From CAWBAT01 sp963810905 (GTDB taxonomy: Bacteria > Acidobacteriota > Terriglobia > Versatilivoradales > Versatilivoraceae), in NCBI GenBank assembly GCA_963810905.1, contig CAWEPG010000002.1, positions 806,001 to 870,000 on the forward strand: a stretch of 64,000 bases of DNA, in the 5' to 3' direction. The notes under the pieces were generated by a model. The model ran no database searches and was not told the origin of the DNA. It worked only from the letters and a program-made list of their open reading frames with translations. The number at the start of each line of letters is the position of its first letter. The first letter of the stretch is position 1. Of this stretch, positions 1 to 8,735 are shown piece after piece. The position numbers and the translations under genes are program-made.

Positions 1-365
1 ACGAATTCACCTCTCTGGTGGAGAAGATGGTGCAAGACTGTGGAATGGACGAGGGCTTGTGTACCCTCTTTATTCAGCATACTTCAGCCAGCTTGATTAT
101 CCAGGAAAACGCCGACCCTTCGGCTCGCAGCGATTTAGAACGCTGGATGAATCGCCTGGTAAAAGAAGATGATCCCTTGTATTCCCATACCGTTGAGGGG
201 CCCGACGATATGCCCGCCCACATCAAATCCATCCTCACTTCTACTTCAGTCTCTATTCCAATCCTACATGGACAGCTGGCTCTAGGGACCTGGCAAGGGA
301 TTTACCTTTGGGAACATCGTCACTACCGGGGTCACCGACAAATAATCGTCCATCTGTCCGAATAG
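1..365 (+). CDS. YjbQ/UPF0047 family protein, 5'-truncated by window edge
   Basis: This is the C-terminal part of a YjbQ (UPF0047) family protein. Members are small beta proteins of about 130-140 residues, and some have been reported to have weak thiamine-phosphate synthase activity. The visible part carries the family signature IQHTSASL, then NENADP-like residues (QENADPSAR), an HxxEGPDDMPAHIKS segment and the C-terminal WQGIYLWEHR block. The frame is open to base 3 of the window without a convincing start, and the GTG at 18 would remove conserved residues, so the real start lies upstream. The next gene begins 75 bp downstream on the same strand. Family assignment is firm; the function in the cell is not. 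Confidence 0.85.
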   Translation, partial: EFTSLVEKMVQDCGMDEGLCTLFIQHTSASLIIQENADPSARSDLERWMNRLVKEDDPLYSHTVEGPDDMPAHIKSILTSTSVSIPILHGQLALGTWQGIYLWEHRHYRGHRQIIVHLSE

Positions 366-440
366 CAGATACTCATTCTGTCCACATGAAATAAAGCGCA
401 ATGGCTAATTATAGATCCACCCATTTCTCTGTATTGCCCT

Positions 441-1529
441 ATGAACAAAAAAGATCCCCATCTTCCCACGCCACAGAACATTAGCGGACGCGGGGCAGCG
501 GAGAATCCAGCTAATCGGTTTGAACGACTGGCTTACGAGCCGGATCCTGAAACCTTCGACCCTAACGAATCTCGTCCCAAGACGCAGGTATTCAAAGACA
601 CATCACGAACGATCATTGCCTATAATGAAAGCCCTGACATCGGCTTTGACGCGAGCATCAACCCATATCGGGGATGCGAGCATGGTTGCATTTATTGTTA
701 TGCTAGGCCGACCCACGAATATCTCGGTTTTTCTGCAGGTTTGGACTTCGAAACGAAAATCTTTGTCAAATCAGAAGCTCCCGCCCTTTTGCGAGAAGCA
801 CTCTCTTCCTCGAAGTGGGTCCCCCAAACCATCGCGATCAGCGGAGTCACCGATCCCTATCAGCCGTTGGAACGTCAATTTCAGCTCACTCGCAAGTGTT
901 TGGAGGTTTTAGCGGAGTATCGAAACCCCGTTTACGTGATCACCAAGAACTTTCTCGTGACGAGGGACATTGATATTCTGGCAGAACTGACCCAATATCA
1001 GGCGACCGCTGTGTTTCTCTCAATCACCACGTTAGAAGAAGATTTGACTGGCACATTGGAACCTCGCACTTCCCGCCCCCAGCGGCGATTAGCAGCCATC
1101 ACGGCGCTTTCACGGGCCGGCATTCCGGTCGGAGTCATGGTGGCCCCGGTCATTCCCGGGCTAAACGATCATGAGATCCCGGACATCCTATTGGCTGCTC
1201 AGAAGGCTGGAGCGTTGTACGCGGGGTATATTCTCCTGCGTCTTCCACATGGAGTTGCTGAGCTGTTTGAAGAATGGCTTTCCCGCAATTACCCAGACCG
1301 GATGAAGCGAGTCTTAAATCGGATTCGCTCGATGAGGGGGGGGAAACTGTACAACTCGAGGTTTAAGTCGCGGATGCGAGGAGAAGGTGTTTTTGCCGAA
1401 CAGGTGGCAAAGCTTTTTTCGGTCTCCTGCACCAAGGCGAATATCTCTCGACACTCTCCACGCCTGTCGACTGATTCGTTCCGCCGTGCAGAAGGTGCCC
1501 AACTTTCGCTCTTCTCAAGTGCGCCTTAA
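441..1529 (+). CDS. PA0069-family radical SAM protein (SplB-related)
   Basis: This is a 362-residue radical SAM protein of the PA0069/Rv2578c group, related to spore photoproduct lyase. The cluster-binding motif CxxxCxxC is seen as CEHGCIYC near residue 80, in the context NPYRGCEHGC that typifies the group. Further family blocks are the SGVTDPYQPLER and ITKN segments and the VMVAPVIPGLND block. Members bind a 4Fe-4S cluster and SAM; their substrate is not established, and a DNA-repair role is only a guess from SplB similarity. Length is normal and the frame is intact. The gene follows the YjbQ fragment with a short gap, so the two may be co-transcribed. Confidence 0.88.
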   Translation: MNKKDPHLPTPQNISGRGAAENPANRFERLAYEPDPETFDPNESRPKTQVFKDTSRTIIAYNESPDIGFDASINPYRGCEHGCIYCYARPTHEYLGFSAGLDFETKIFVKSEAPALLREALSSSKWVPQTIAISGVTDPYQPLERQFQLTRKCLEVLAEYRNPVYVITKNFLVTRDIDILAELTQYQATAVFLSITTLEEDLTGTLEPRTSRPQRRLAAITALSRAGIPVGVMVAPVIPGLNDHEIPDILLAAQKAGALYAGYILLRLPHGVAELFEEWLSRNYPDRMKRVLNRIRSMRGGKLYNSRFKSRMRGEGVFAEQVAKLFSVSCTKANISRHSPRLSTDSFRRAEGAQLSLFSSAP

Positions 1530-1889
1530 TATCGTTTGCAACTATTTATTGGAGGGATCCTTATGCTCGTCCCCCGTTTCTTAAGTAGTGGACTTCAGAG
1601 TGGCGGGCCATTGACACGTGACAACGATAATGATTCATCCTCACGTTTTTGAGCCGGGAGGGTATGACTTTCACAGCCCCGCGCACGCATTTTGGTGGAT
1701 CGTGCAACCTAACACAGCAGTTGAGGTTGCAATACTCTTCCTATTCGCGCATGAGATCAGGGCTTGATTAGGTCAAACAGCTGAAGCAAAATAGGATCCA
1801 TGCGTTTTAAGTGACTGGCAAATTAAGTTTGGGCTACAAACAATAGAGCAAGCAGCAATAGCTTGCTCACCAGTACAGGAGCTTCAATC
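1530..1889. other. Intergenic region, no convincing gene
   Basis: About 360 bases separate the radical SAM gene from the NUDIX gene. A 29-codon reading frame starts with ATG at 1563, with a GGAGGG ribosome-site-like sequence at 1551-1556, and ends at 1652. It is too short and featureless to call. I see no repeat or terminator worth naming. Confidence 0.4.
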
Positions 1890-2339
1890 GTGACCGTACA
1901 ACAAGTCGCAGTGATCCCGTTCCAAAAGAATCCCTCCCTCCACGTGCTCCTGATTCGAAAACTTCCGGACGGTAGCTGGGGAGTGCCCAAAGGTGGGATT
2001 GCGGACCACGGAAACGACTTTCATGAAGCGGCGCGGCTCGAGTGCTTGGAAGAGGCAGGCGCGGACGGACGGCTTGGCCCAGACTTTGTTGGTGAATTCA
2101 GTTATCGGCGGGCAGACACGGAATACCATGTGCACGTCCTCTTGATGGAGGTCACGGGCCTTCGTGATCAATATCTTGAACTGGGATACCGGGAACGACG
2201 GTGGTTTTCAATCAATGAAGCGGCCAGTGTTCTTGGCCGAGAACCGCTGCGTTGGCTTGTAGTTGAGTTGCCTCGTTGGGTTGCAGATGACGTGCATGCC
2301 TCCGAACCCGGCGTTGCACCTGACCGCAGCGGCATGTAG
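1890..2339 (+). CDS. NUDIX hydrolase
   Basis: This is a NUDIX-fold hydrolase of about 149 residues. The PKGG motif is followed by the Nudix helix ending LECLEEAGADG, which keeps the EExxEE-type metal ligands. The Arg and first Glu of the classic GX5EX7REUXEEXGU box are not conserved, so it resembles the diphosphoinositol-polyphosphate-phosphohydrolase-like KG-type proteins that act on nucleoside or inositol pyrophosphates. Substrate cannot be assigned. The frame opens at a TTG at 1863, but I prefer GTG at 1890 because AGGAG lies at 1877-1881, eight bases upstream. It has no obvious operon partner. Confidence 0.82.
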   Translation: MTVQQVAVIPFQKNPSLHVLLIRKLPDGSWGVPKGGIADHGNDFHEAARLECLEEAGADGRLGPDFVGEFSYRRADTEYHVHVLLMEVTGLRDQYLELGYRERRWFSINEAASVLGREPLRWLVVELPRWVADDVHASEPGVAPDRSGM

Positions 2340-2659
2340 CATTTGGAGGACAACTCCTCAACCTGTCGATACGCGCATGATCCGTACTGGCACCAAATGA
2401 TCTACAAATTCACTGGATCGAGAGCTTGAACCTGGTACGATCCCCTTCGGCAGGGTCCGGCAAGGATCAGACAAGACTATAGATCTCCACTCGATCGCCG
2501 CAAGAACTGCTGCAGGAAGGCTGAAAGCGAGTGTGGGACCGCCGTACTCCCGCGCGCGTTCAAGTGCGCTTCGGTCCGTGAGCTGATGGACTGCCTCTCT
2601 CTATTGGCACCCTGAGATTGGGTGAGTGTATTCATGTAATGAAAGCAGAGAGAATTTGA
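2340..2659. other. Intergenic region, nothing recognised
   Basis: These 320 bases separate the NUDIX gene from the glycosyltransferase pair. Short reverse-strand open frames are present but look like chance frames. A promoter for the downstream pair is expected here, but I cannot point to a clear one. Confidence 0.35.
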
Positions 2660-4198
2660 ATGGATCAATCTGCTCCCAGCGTGACCCGCCCAGAATTGGC
2701 AGCGCTGTTGCTTATCCTCGCCAGCGCACTCGCGCTGCGTCTGCCGGCGATTGGGTGGGGATTGCCTCCAACGATCCCGCATGTGGTTGCGTCAGACATC
2801 CGCAGTTCTTACTCATTCGATGAAGACGATATTCTCACGAGTGCTTCGTTCACGCAGCCAGCGAAGCTTGATTTCGATGTCCACATGTATCACTGGGGTA
2901 CGCTTCACCTGGAGATAACTGCAGTCTGGCTCGAATTGGTTCAGGCCGTCGGTATGTTTCGAGGTCCTTGGCGCGAGGCTTACTATCAAATGGTTCCAGG
3001 CTTTTTTGAGCGCGTGTATATGGCAGGGCGGATGCTTTCCATATTGACAGGGTTGCTTTCCATCATACTGGTCTACTTGCTCGGCCGGGAGATCGAGAAC
3101 AGATCAACAGCTCTGTGGGCGGCGGCGGTGCTGGCCGTATCTCCGGTGCATTTGCTCGGTTCAACCCAGATTCGCGTCGACATGACGATGATGGCACTGC
3201 TGACGTTGACGGCATGGTTGGGTGCCCGGGCACAAAAACATTGGCAACCCTGGCGATTGATTGCCCTTGGATTTGTGGGCGGGCTTGCTGTAACTGCGAA
3301 ATATCCGGCAATCTTTGCTGTGTTACCGATACTCGCGGCCGTCGTGGCCACCAGCCGGTTCCGCTTTCGAGCCACTGCTTTCATCAGTATGGGAACCATC
3401 ACGGGATGCATGGTGGGCCAACCGTATCTCTTGACCAGGTTTCCGGCGATGGTCCAACAGATTCAGCCGCACCTCGTTGCGCAAACGCCGACGCAATTTA
3501 AGCTTTCGGCAATCGAGTTGTTGTGGTTGTCGTTTATCAATACGGCGCGATTTCTGATCGGACCCGTGGCGCTCGGAGCGGTTGTCGCAGGAATCTGGAA
3601 ATTGGTGCGGAGGCACGATCCAGCGGACTGGCTGGTTCTCACAGGATTGGCAGGAATGATCGTGAGCCTGATCCCCCTTCGCTGGCCTCTGCTGCGTTAC
3701 CTGATCCCTCTGCTTCCGTTTCTTGCGGTAGCCGCGGGTATCGCAATCGCAACGTTCGGTCAAGGGTGGCAATGGCTGGCAGGATGCGCGGTTCTTGTGT
3801 TTCCAGTCTGCGCCAGCCTGGCGCAGCTTCACTACATGACGTCGTCTCATCCAGCCAACCAGATTCTACATGTGATTCTCGACACCGTCCCACCTGGAAC
3901 GACCGTTTCACGGCTAATACGAGAGCTGCCACCGCTCGATTGCAAGATCTATCCCATGGGTCCGAATCCTTTTTTCGCGGATCTCACACAAGATCCCCCT
4001 GCCTGGGTATTAACGGCGGACCTGCCAACCCAAGAGTATCCTGCAGCAACACAGGCGCTACTTAAGAATAGTTATGAGAAAATCGCCGAGGCACGCATTT
4101 CCCGGATTCTTGCCTGGGCAACTTTTGGGGAGTCCGGTGCCCCGCATGACTGGAAATACACACATCCATGGATGGCATTGTATCGACGACGCTGGTAA
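2660..4198 (+). CDS. Multi-pass membrane glycosyltransferase, GT39/ArnT-like
   Basis: This is a 512-residue inner-membrane protein with roughly a dozen hydrophobic segments and a short soluble C-terminal domain. The first extracytoplasmic loop carries acidic residues (SFDEDD, around 55) after the first membrane segment, like the catalytic Asp loop of PMT/ArnT-type transferases that take sugars from polyprenyl-phosphate donors. Such enzymes decorate lipid A, proteins or surface glycans. The exact acceptor is unknown. It overlaps the next gene by 31 bp, indicating a two-gene operon of related membrane transferases. GT-C fold is the confident part; the family number is less so. Confidence 0.7.
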   Translation: MDQSAPSVTRPELAALLLILASALALRLPAIGWGLPPTIPHVVASDIRSSYSFDEDDILTSASFTQPAKLDFDVHMYHWGTLHLEITAVWLELVQAVGMFRGPWREAYYQMVPGFFERVYMAGRMLSILTGLLSIILVYLLGREIENRSTALWAAAVLAVSPVHLLGSTQIRVDMTMMALLTLTAWLGARAQKHWQPWRLIALGFVGGLAVTAKYPAIFAVLPILAAVVATSRFRFRATAFISMGTITGCMVGQPYLLTRFPAMVQQIQPHLVAQTPTQFKLSAIELLWLSFINTARFLIGPVALGAVVAGIWKLVRRHDPADWLVLTGLAGMIVSLIPLRWPLLRYLIPLLPFLAVAAGIAIATFGQGWQWLAGCAVLVFPVCASLAQLHYMTSSHPANQILHVILDTVPPGTTVSRLIRELPPLDCKIYPMGPNPFFADLTQDPPAWVLTADLPTQEYPAATQALLKNSYEKIAEARISRILAWATFGESGAPHDWKYTHPWMALYRRRW

Positions 4199-5577
4199 AC
4201 TCCGCGGTTATTTTCATCACAGGATTGGTGCTTCGAATCTGGTTGATTCATACCTACCCTATTGTCTTCGGCGGGGATTCAGTTCTGAGGCTGGCAAACC
4301 GGGATCACATTTTACTTTCGTACCAACTGCCGCTATTGCAAGCACTGATTTACGGTGTTTCGCTCATTTCTCCAAACCTGCTGTTCGTTCGTTTCTTAAT
4401 GGCCGTGATCGGAGCTGCTGCCGGCCTCGGCTTTTACTGGCTGATCCGATGTTTCGTCAGCGAGCGAACCGGAGTGATAGCCGCGCTGCTCTTCACAGCG
4501 AATCCGTTTCTGGTGGAAATTTCTATCGTGCCCTTCCAGGAGCTATTGATGTTGGCGGGTCTGCTGTTCGCGTTCGCATACTTTTTTCGCGACAAGTGGG
4601 TGGCGGCCAGCTGGAGCCTGGGATTGGCTTGTCTGACGAGATACGAAGCCTGGATTGCCGGGCCACTGCTGGCAATTGCACGTGGTCGAAACGCTGCTGC
4701 TCTGGTGCGCGCGAGCCTGCTTTTTGGCTGGGTTCCTGTGGCGTGGATTCTTATTCATCTGGGTCTCTCGGCTCCGGGAACCTATGTCATTGAATGGCCG
4801 AGGTCACCGTGGAGATTGATGCGATGGGTCTATCTCGGGTGGATCACCATAAAGAATACACCGGCTCCTGTCCTCGGGCTGGCGATAGTAGGACTCTGGC
4901 ACAGTTACCGAAAGAATATGATTAGAGACAAGCGTGTGAGGCTGTTGGTTGCTTTCCTGGGTCTATTTCTGCTTTCGATCCTCTTCTCGTCACATGGCGT
5001 TTCCCCCAACCCTGAATGGTTTGTGGCATCGCGCGAAGCCACCATCGTGATTACTGCTGTCCTCATCCTTGCCGCTTTAGGCTTGGAAGAATTGAGGCTC
5101 AGTCCGCGGCCGTGGTTTGCGAGTGTGCTGGCCATACTCGGCCTGATCTGGTGCGTCGTCGATGCGCACCGCTTCCTCGGAAGAGACACATCGGACCCAC
5201 ACTTACAGATGAGTTATCAATTAGCGCAATATCTCGACCGCTCAGTCGGAGAGCAGGAAAAGGTGCTGATTGTTGTAAAACCGGTGCCGGGAGAGATGGT
5301 GCAAGAGTATCTCGAAAAGGTTCGCCTCAAGCAGGGTGAAGCAGGAGTGGCGAAGGCGCGGGAGATGATGGGCGGCATGGATACCTCACCACCGGATTGC
5401 CAGCGGACTATCGTTCATTCGCGGATCGGTAAGCCTCGCCTCACGTGCTCTGGCAACCCAACCGACATGCAGTGGATCGCGGTCTGGAGCGACTCTGGTG
5501 CGACAGTCAGCACCGCAGAGCGAACATTGCAAATTAAATTGCAATCTGGCACGCTTTCCGTGGAAGTCTATCGATAG
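4168..5577 (+). CDS. Second multi-pass membrane glycosyltransferase-like protein
   Basis: This is a 469-residue polytopic membrane protein with about 9-11 hydrophobic segments, followed by a soluble C-terminal tail of about 110 residues that ends in beta-rich sequence. The N-terminal loop after the first membrane segment has the FGGDSV sequence (near residue 35) where GT-C enzymes place their catalytic acidic residue. The fragment GLACLTRYEAWIAGPLL resembles the membrane core of ArnT-like proteins. The start codon lies 31 bp inside the end of the preceding transferase gene, so translation is probably coupled. The two proteins may act in sequence or on different sugars; nothing nearby identifies the glycan. 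Confidence 0.65.
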   Translation: MDGIVSTTLVNSAVIFITGLVLRIWLIHTYPIVFGGDSVLRLANRDHILLSYQLPLLQALIYGVSLISPNLLFVRFLMAVIGAAAGLGFYWLIRCFVSERTGVIAALLFTANPFLVEISIVPFQELLMLAGLLFAFAYFFRDKWVAASWSLGLACLTRYEAWIAGPLLAIARGRNAAALVRASLLFGWVPVAWILIHLGLSAPGTYVIEWPRSPWRLMRWVYLGWITIKNTPAPVLGLAIVGLWHSYRKNMIRDKRVRLLVAFLGLFLLSILFSSHGVSPNPEWFVASREATIVITAVLILAALGLEELRLSPRPWFASVLAILGLIWCVVDAHRFLGRDTSDPHLQMSYQLAQYLDRSVGEQEKVLIVVKPVPGEMVQEYLEKVRLKQGEAGVAKAREMMGGMDTSPPDCQRTIVHSRIGKPRLTCSGNPTDMQWIAVWSDSGATVSTAERTLQIKLQSGTLSVEVYR

Positions 5578-5712
5578 TTTTTGGCCGAGCGACAGTAAAG
5601 GGTCCATACGCCAAATTGTTTTGGCCTAAATGCCGCTCCATTGGATGCGCATCGATAGCAACGTATGCAGTTCAGTTCTCTAAATTTTGTCAACAAAGGC
5701 AGAGGTTTCACT

Positions 5713-6183
5713 GTGAAAATTCAATTGGAACCGATAGCGTATATTGAGACGGTTCGGACAAAAGTCGAGGACGATTACTGGGGTGGAGAAGATTCGTGCA
5801 TCACTCTGTCGGAGCGGTTTGAACCTGAAGCACTGCAAGGGATTGAGGAATTCTCCCATGCAGAAGTGATCTTCTTCCTGGATCAGATTGAATCTTCAAA
5901 AATTACCATGGGAGCCCGCCACCCTCGGGACAATCCAGACTGGCCCGAGGTTGGAATCTTCGCCCAGCGCAGCAAGAATCGACCGAATCGGATCGGAAGC
6001 ACGATATGCCGCATTTTGCGTCGCGAGGGCCGTCGTCTGTTCGTCACCGAACTGGACGCGATCGACGGGACTCCTGTCATTGATATCAAACCCGTATTAT
6101 CGGAATTTCTCCCCAGAGGAGAATTTCGACAGCCCTCTTGGTCGCATGAGCTGATGCGGCTCTACTGGGAGAGACGAAGCTAA
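5713..6183 (+). CDS. trmO: tRNA m6t6A37 methyltransferase TrmO
   Basis: This is the TrmO/TsaA (YaeB, UPF0066) family, which uses SAM to N6-methylate t6A at position 37 of some tRNAs. Family signatures are visible: FSHAEVIFFLDQ, HPRDNPDWPEVGIFAQRS (with the RSKNRPNRIG block) and LDAIDGTPVIDIKP. The open frame reaches back to ATG 5665, but GTG 5713 has AGAGGT at 5701-5706 and starts the conserved beta-barrel immediately (LEPIAYIET), so I prefer it. That gives 156 residues, close to the N-terminal catalytic domain; the C-terminal domain of E. coli TrmO is absent, as in many shorter homologues. Confidence 0.87.
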   Translation: MKIQLEPIAYIETVRTKVEDDYWGGEDSCITLSERFEPEALQGIEEFSHAEVIFFLDQIESSKITMGARHPRDNPDWPEVGIFAQRSKNRPNRIGSTICRILRREGRRLFVTELDAIDGTPVIDIKPVLSEFLPRGEFRQPSWSHELMRLYWERRS

Positions 6184-6636
6184 CAGATCTTTGTGGGGCT
6201 ACGAATCCTTTTCCCTCTCCCCCATCCAACGATTGGGTGCTTCATTGGGTCTGGAGAGCCGCGTTCCACAAGGCCGGATGACGCATAGGACTATCGCGGC
6301 TTCGCAGAGCTCAGCCCTTCACGGCGTGCAGTCCTCCTCTCCCCCGTCCCCTCCCTCTCAAGCCGCATCCTTCCTCGAAGAAGCCAGAACCGCCTCTTCA
6401 TGCCCAAGCAGAGTTCTGTCTCGCAACCGAACTCCACAGTGATCTTCACGCCCAAAAGTCGTTTCCAGCACGATCCGGCTTCAGCCCTTCGCGACCCATC
6501 GGCCTTTTACTGAGCGTTTCTCTCTCGTCTGACCTCTCTCCCAGCTCATTCCGGTTTAACACCCTCCATGCCGGCCCCCGTGCAAATTCCAAATAGGTTG
6601 ATTCCATCCTTTCCCGGCTGAGTTCAACCCCGAATT

Positions 6637-6658
6637 GTGTGCGGGCACCGCCGCACAC
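6637..6658. repeat. Strong hairpin GTGTGCGG/CCGCACAC
   Basis: An 8-bp perfect stem (6637-6644 with 6651-6658) closes a 6-nt loop and can be extended by a G-T and a T-A pair. It has no T tract, so it is not a typical intrinsic terminator. It may be part of the dispersed repeat that follows it. Confidence 0.45.
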
Positions 6659-6672
6659 GAATCCTTAACTCG

Positions 6673-6725
6673 TTGTAGCTGACCCCGCTGGTGCAGTACG
6701 GGGTCAAGGTCCCCGGCTACAGCAA
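6673..6725. repeat. Dispersed repeat, GTCCCCGGCTACA family, copy 1
   Basis: The sequence TTGTAGCTGACCCC is followed by GGGGTCAAGGTCCCCGGCTACAGC, making nested hairpins bounded by TGTAGC/GCTACA. Related copies lie at 44961-44986 (reverse orientation) and 53046-53105. It is not in any gene. Confidence 0.55.
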
Positions 6726-6857
6726 TTAACTCGAATTTATGAAACTTAGTACTAATGTCATCCATTTCTTTGTTAAGATCAACGCAGTGCAGATCGTGGG
6801 TGTCTATTGAAAATCCTATACTTTTGAAAATAGGTATTTGCAAAGGAGAGACTGATC

Positions 6858-8141
6858 ATGCGTGCACATCAAACGTTTCAACGCCGGAGCAGGGAACCTG
6901 AGAAGCAGATGCAAACGGTGCGAAAACGCTTGAGAGGCTGGGGCCTTCTCGTCGGCATGTTACTCACCCTTGGTGTCCCAGACGCCAGCCATGCCGAGGG
7001 GCCGGTGGTCGTCTACGCACCCAATCCGCTGTTTACGACTCCCTTCGGTCCAGCCAAAGCGGACATACTGCTGAGACCGGCGAATTTTCTTCCCTGCAAG
7101 GGCGGGCCGATCGCTCTCTGTTACTACTCCGGTCCCGAACCCAAAGGCAAGTCCCAACCGGATCTGTCCTGTGAGGTTACGCAAGATGGCCAGTTCGCAA
7201 ACTGCAGTTGTGTCGAAATTCCTCCCGGGAACTACTTTGTCGACATTAATTCCATCCTCGACGTTAAATTGTACGAGCAGACCGTCGAGACGTGTGGCAA
7301 GGACGGCATCGACTGTCGTGGAGAGACGAATATGGCGCCGATCTGCACGGCCATCAACAACAACACCCTGTTCGCCCAGAATGGCGCGGACAGGATCTCA
7401 ACATTTAGCTTTGCGCTCAATTCATCACAAGGATTTAAGATCGAGGATAAATCCTGTGAGAAAGCTCTCTATGCCGGTTGCATGACAGCTCCCTGCAAGC
7501 AAACAGACAAATTTGTCGAGATTTGTGATGGCTCGGGAAAAGTGTGCAGTTCGTATCCGGTCGATGTATGCGCCTGCCCGACGTTCGATGGCCAGTATCA
7601 AGTGGGTAAGGAAGGGGCGAAGTGTAATATCGGAAAGGGTCAACCGGGCGACAATGTCTGGTCGGCCGCCTTCACCCCGCTGCAGGCCGAGACGACCCCC
7701 AGTCCCGGTTGCATTCCTGATGTACCCAACGACAAGGGCTGTCCACTGCTGGCGAAGGAGCCGGGCAGCCATCCGCCGGCGCCTGTTATCCCTTCGGTAC
7801 CCGGCAACATCAGCTGCGAGAAGGTATGCACCGAGTATCGCGAAAGTCAACAGGCCGGTGTGGAGGTGGGCTTCACGTGTGATGCGGCCCTTTGCACAGC
7901 TTCGGGTAAGGACTACGACATCGTGAAAGATGCCTGCTCGGGCCTTAATCAAAACGGCAACATCTCCGAGATCCTCCGGCTCGAAACCGAGGTTGGGTAC
8001 AGTTGTAGCGCAAGTCAAATCTGTGGCTGTAAGCCGGAAGCGCCGACGAATGACGAAATTTATAGCCTGAACCAAAGGCAGCGTAACAGGAACATCACTC
8101 CCCAGTGTGATATCAACGGAACACTTTGCGGCACGCCCTGA
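6858..8141 (+). CDS. Cysteine-rich secreted protein of unknown function
   Basis: This protein of 427 residues has a basic N-terminus and a signal peptide (hydrophobic core about 28-42, likely cleavage after SHA near residue 46). I count 28 cysteines in the remainder, many in closely spaced pairs such as CSC, CAC and CGC, which suggests a disulfide-stabilised extracellular or periplasmic protein. No metal or haem CXXCH motif is present. A proline-rich linker near residues 285-310 may separate two domains. ATG 6858 is preceded by AAGGAGAG. It stands alone between two gene-poor stretches of about 600 bases, which could mean recent acquisition. I do not recognise a family. Confidence 0.75.
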   Translation: MRAHQTFQRRSREPEKQMQTVRKRLRGWGLLVGMLLTLGVPDASHAEGPVVVYAPNPLFTTPFGPAKADILLRPANFLPCKGGPIALCYYSGPEPKGKSQPDLSCEVTQDGQFANCSCVEIPPGNYFVDINSILDVKLYEQTVETCGKDGIDCRGETNMAPICTAINNNTLFAQNGADRISTFSFALNSSQGFKIEDKSCEKALYAGCMTAPCKQTDKFVEICDGSGKVCSSYPVDVCACPTFDGQYQVGKEGAKCNIGKGQPGDNVWSAAFTPLQAETTPSPGCIPDVPNDKGCPLLAKEPGSHPPAPVIPSVPGNISCEKVCTEYRESQQAGVEVGFTCDAALCTASGKDYDIVKDACSGLNQNGNISEILRLETEVGYSCSASQICGCKPEAPTNDEIYSLNQRQRNRNITPQCDINGTLCGTP

Positions 8142-8735
8142 TCACATCTCGCTGGGGGGTATGGCATGAAGGTTACATGCGTCTGCCTATCTTTGGGGGT
8201 GGAATATGCGTCGGACCACGTGAAACCGTTGAATACCTTGAAAATCCGTCTAAAAATGAGGTAGAATTTCGGCCTTAAATACGCTTTTTCAGCCAGGATA
8301 GGGCACCTCTACGACGAGGACTTGATCATAGCGAGGGCTCACCGGTATTACCTGATTTTCTGGGGCGGGAGCGGGTCAAGGGCTGGGGAATTCTAGCATT
8401 CCTTCTGGTACCCATTTCAGGGGGCAGGTCCGGCTGTTTAAGCTTTGAAAACACTTTCTTTTGGAACAGATCTCTCCATCCGACATCTTCTTAGCTTGGT
8501 CCGACCTTACAGTCCTTGTTCTCTCTCCTCTGCTGTCCTTGTCCCTGACTGGCTCTTCCTTGATTAGATGATAGACCCTCCCAGCTGGGTTCTTCACCGC
8601 AGACATGCAGAGGACGCATGGGTGAGCCACCCAACGTCGCAGAGCTTCGCCCTCCACAGGTGTGCAATCCCCTTGTCACCTCCCGCGCTGGCGTGAGGGA
8701 AGCCGCTACAGGACCTTGGCCCACACTTTCAAAAA
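8142..8735. other. Gene-poor region after the Cys-rich protein
   Basis: These 594 bases lie between the convergent Cys-rich gene and the S41 protease gene. Only short chance frames are present. The stretch around 8398-8430 contains ATTCCTTCTGGTACCCATTTC next to GGGGGCAGGTCC, which looks like an end of some repeated or mobile sequence, but I found no second copy in the window. Confidence 0.35.

Larger units (their letters stand above)
6184..6857. other. Gene-poor region before the Cys-rich secreted protein
   Basis: About 670 bases carry only chance frames. The region holds pyrimidine-rich stretches (6340-6365), a strong hairpin at 6637-6658 and a dispersed palindromic repeat at 6673-6725. I looked for group II intron end structures and did not find a convincing set. 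The probable ribosome site of the next gene is AAGGAGAG at about 6843-6850. Confidence 0.4.

Noticed and set aside
6190..6660. Possible group II intron remnant
   Set aside because: A GC-rich hairpin at 6637-6658 hinted at a domain-V-like stem, but the conserved catalytic triad context and any intron-encoded protein are missing.
8376..8735. Small coding frames on both strands near 8.4-8.7 kb
   Set aside because: None has a recognisable motif, ribosome site or consistent reading; treated as non-coding.
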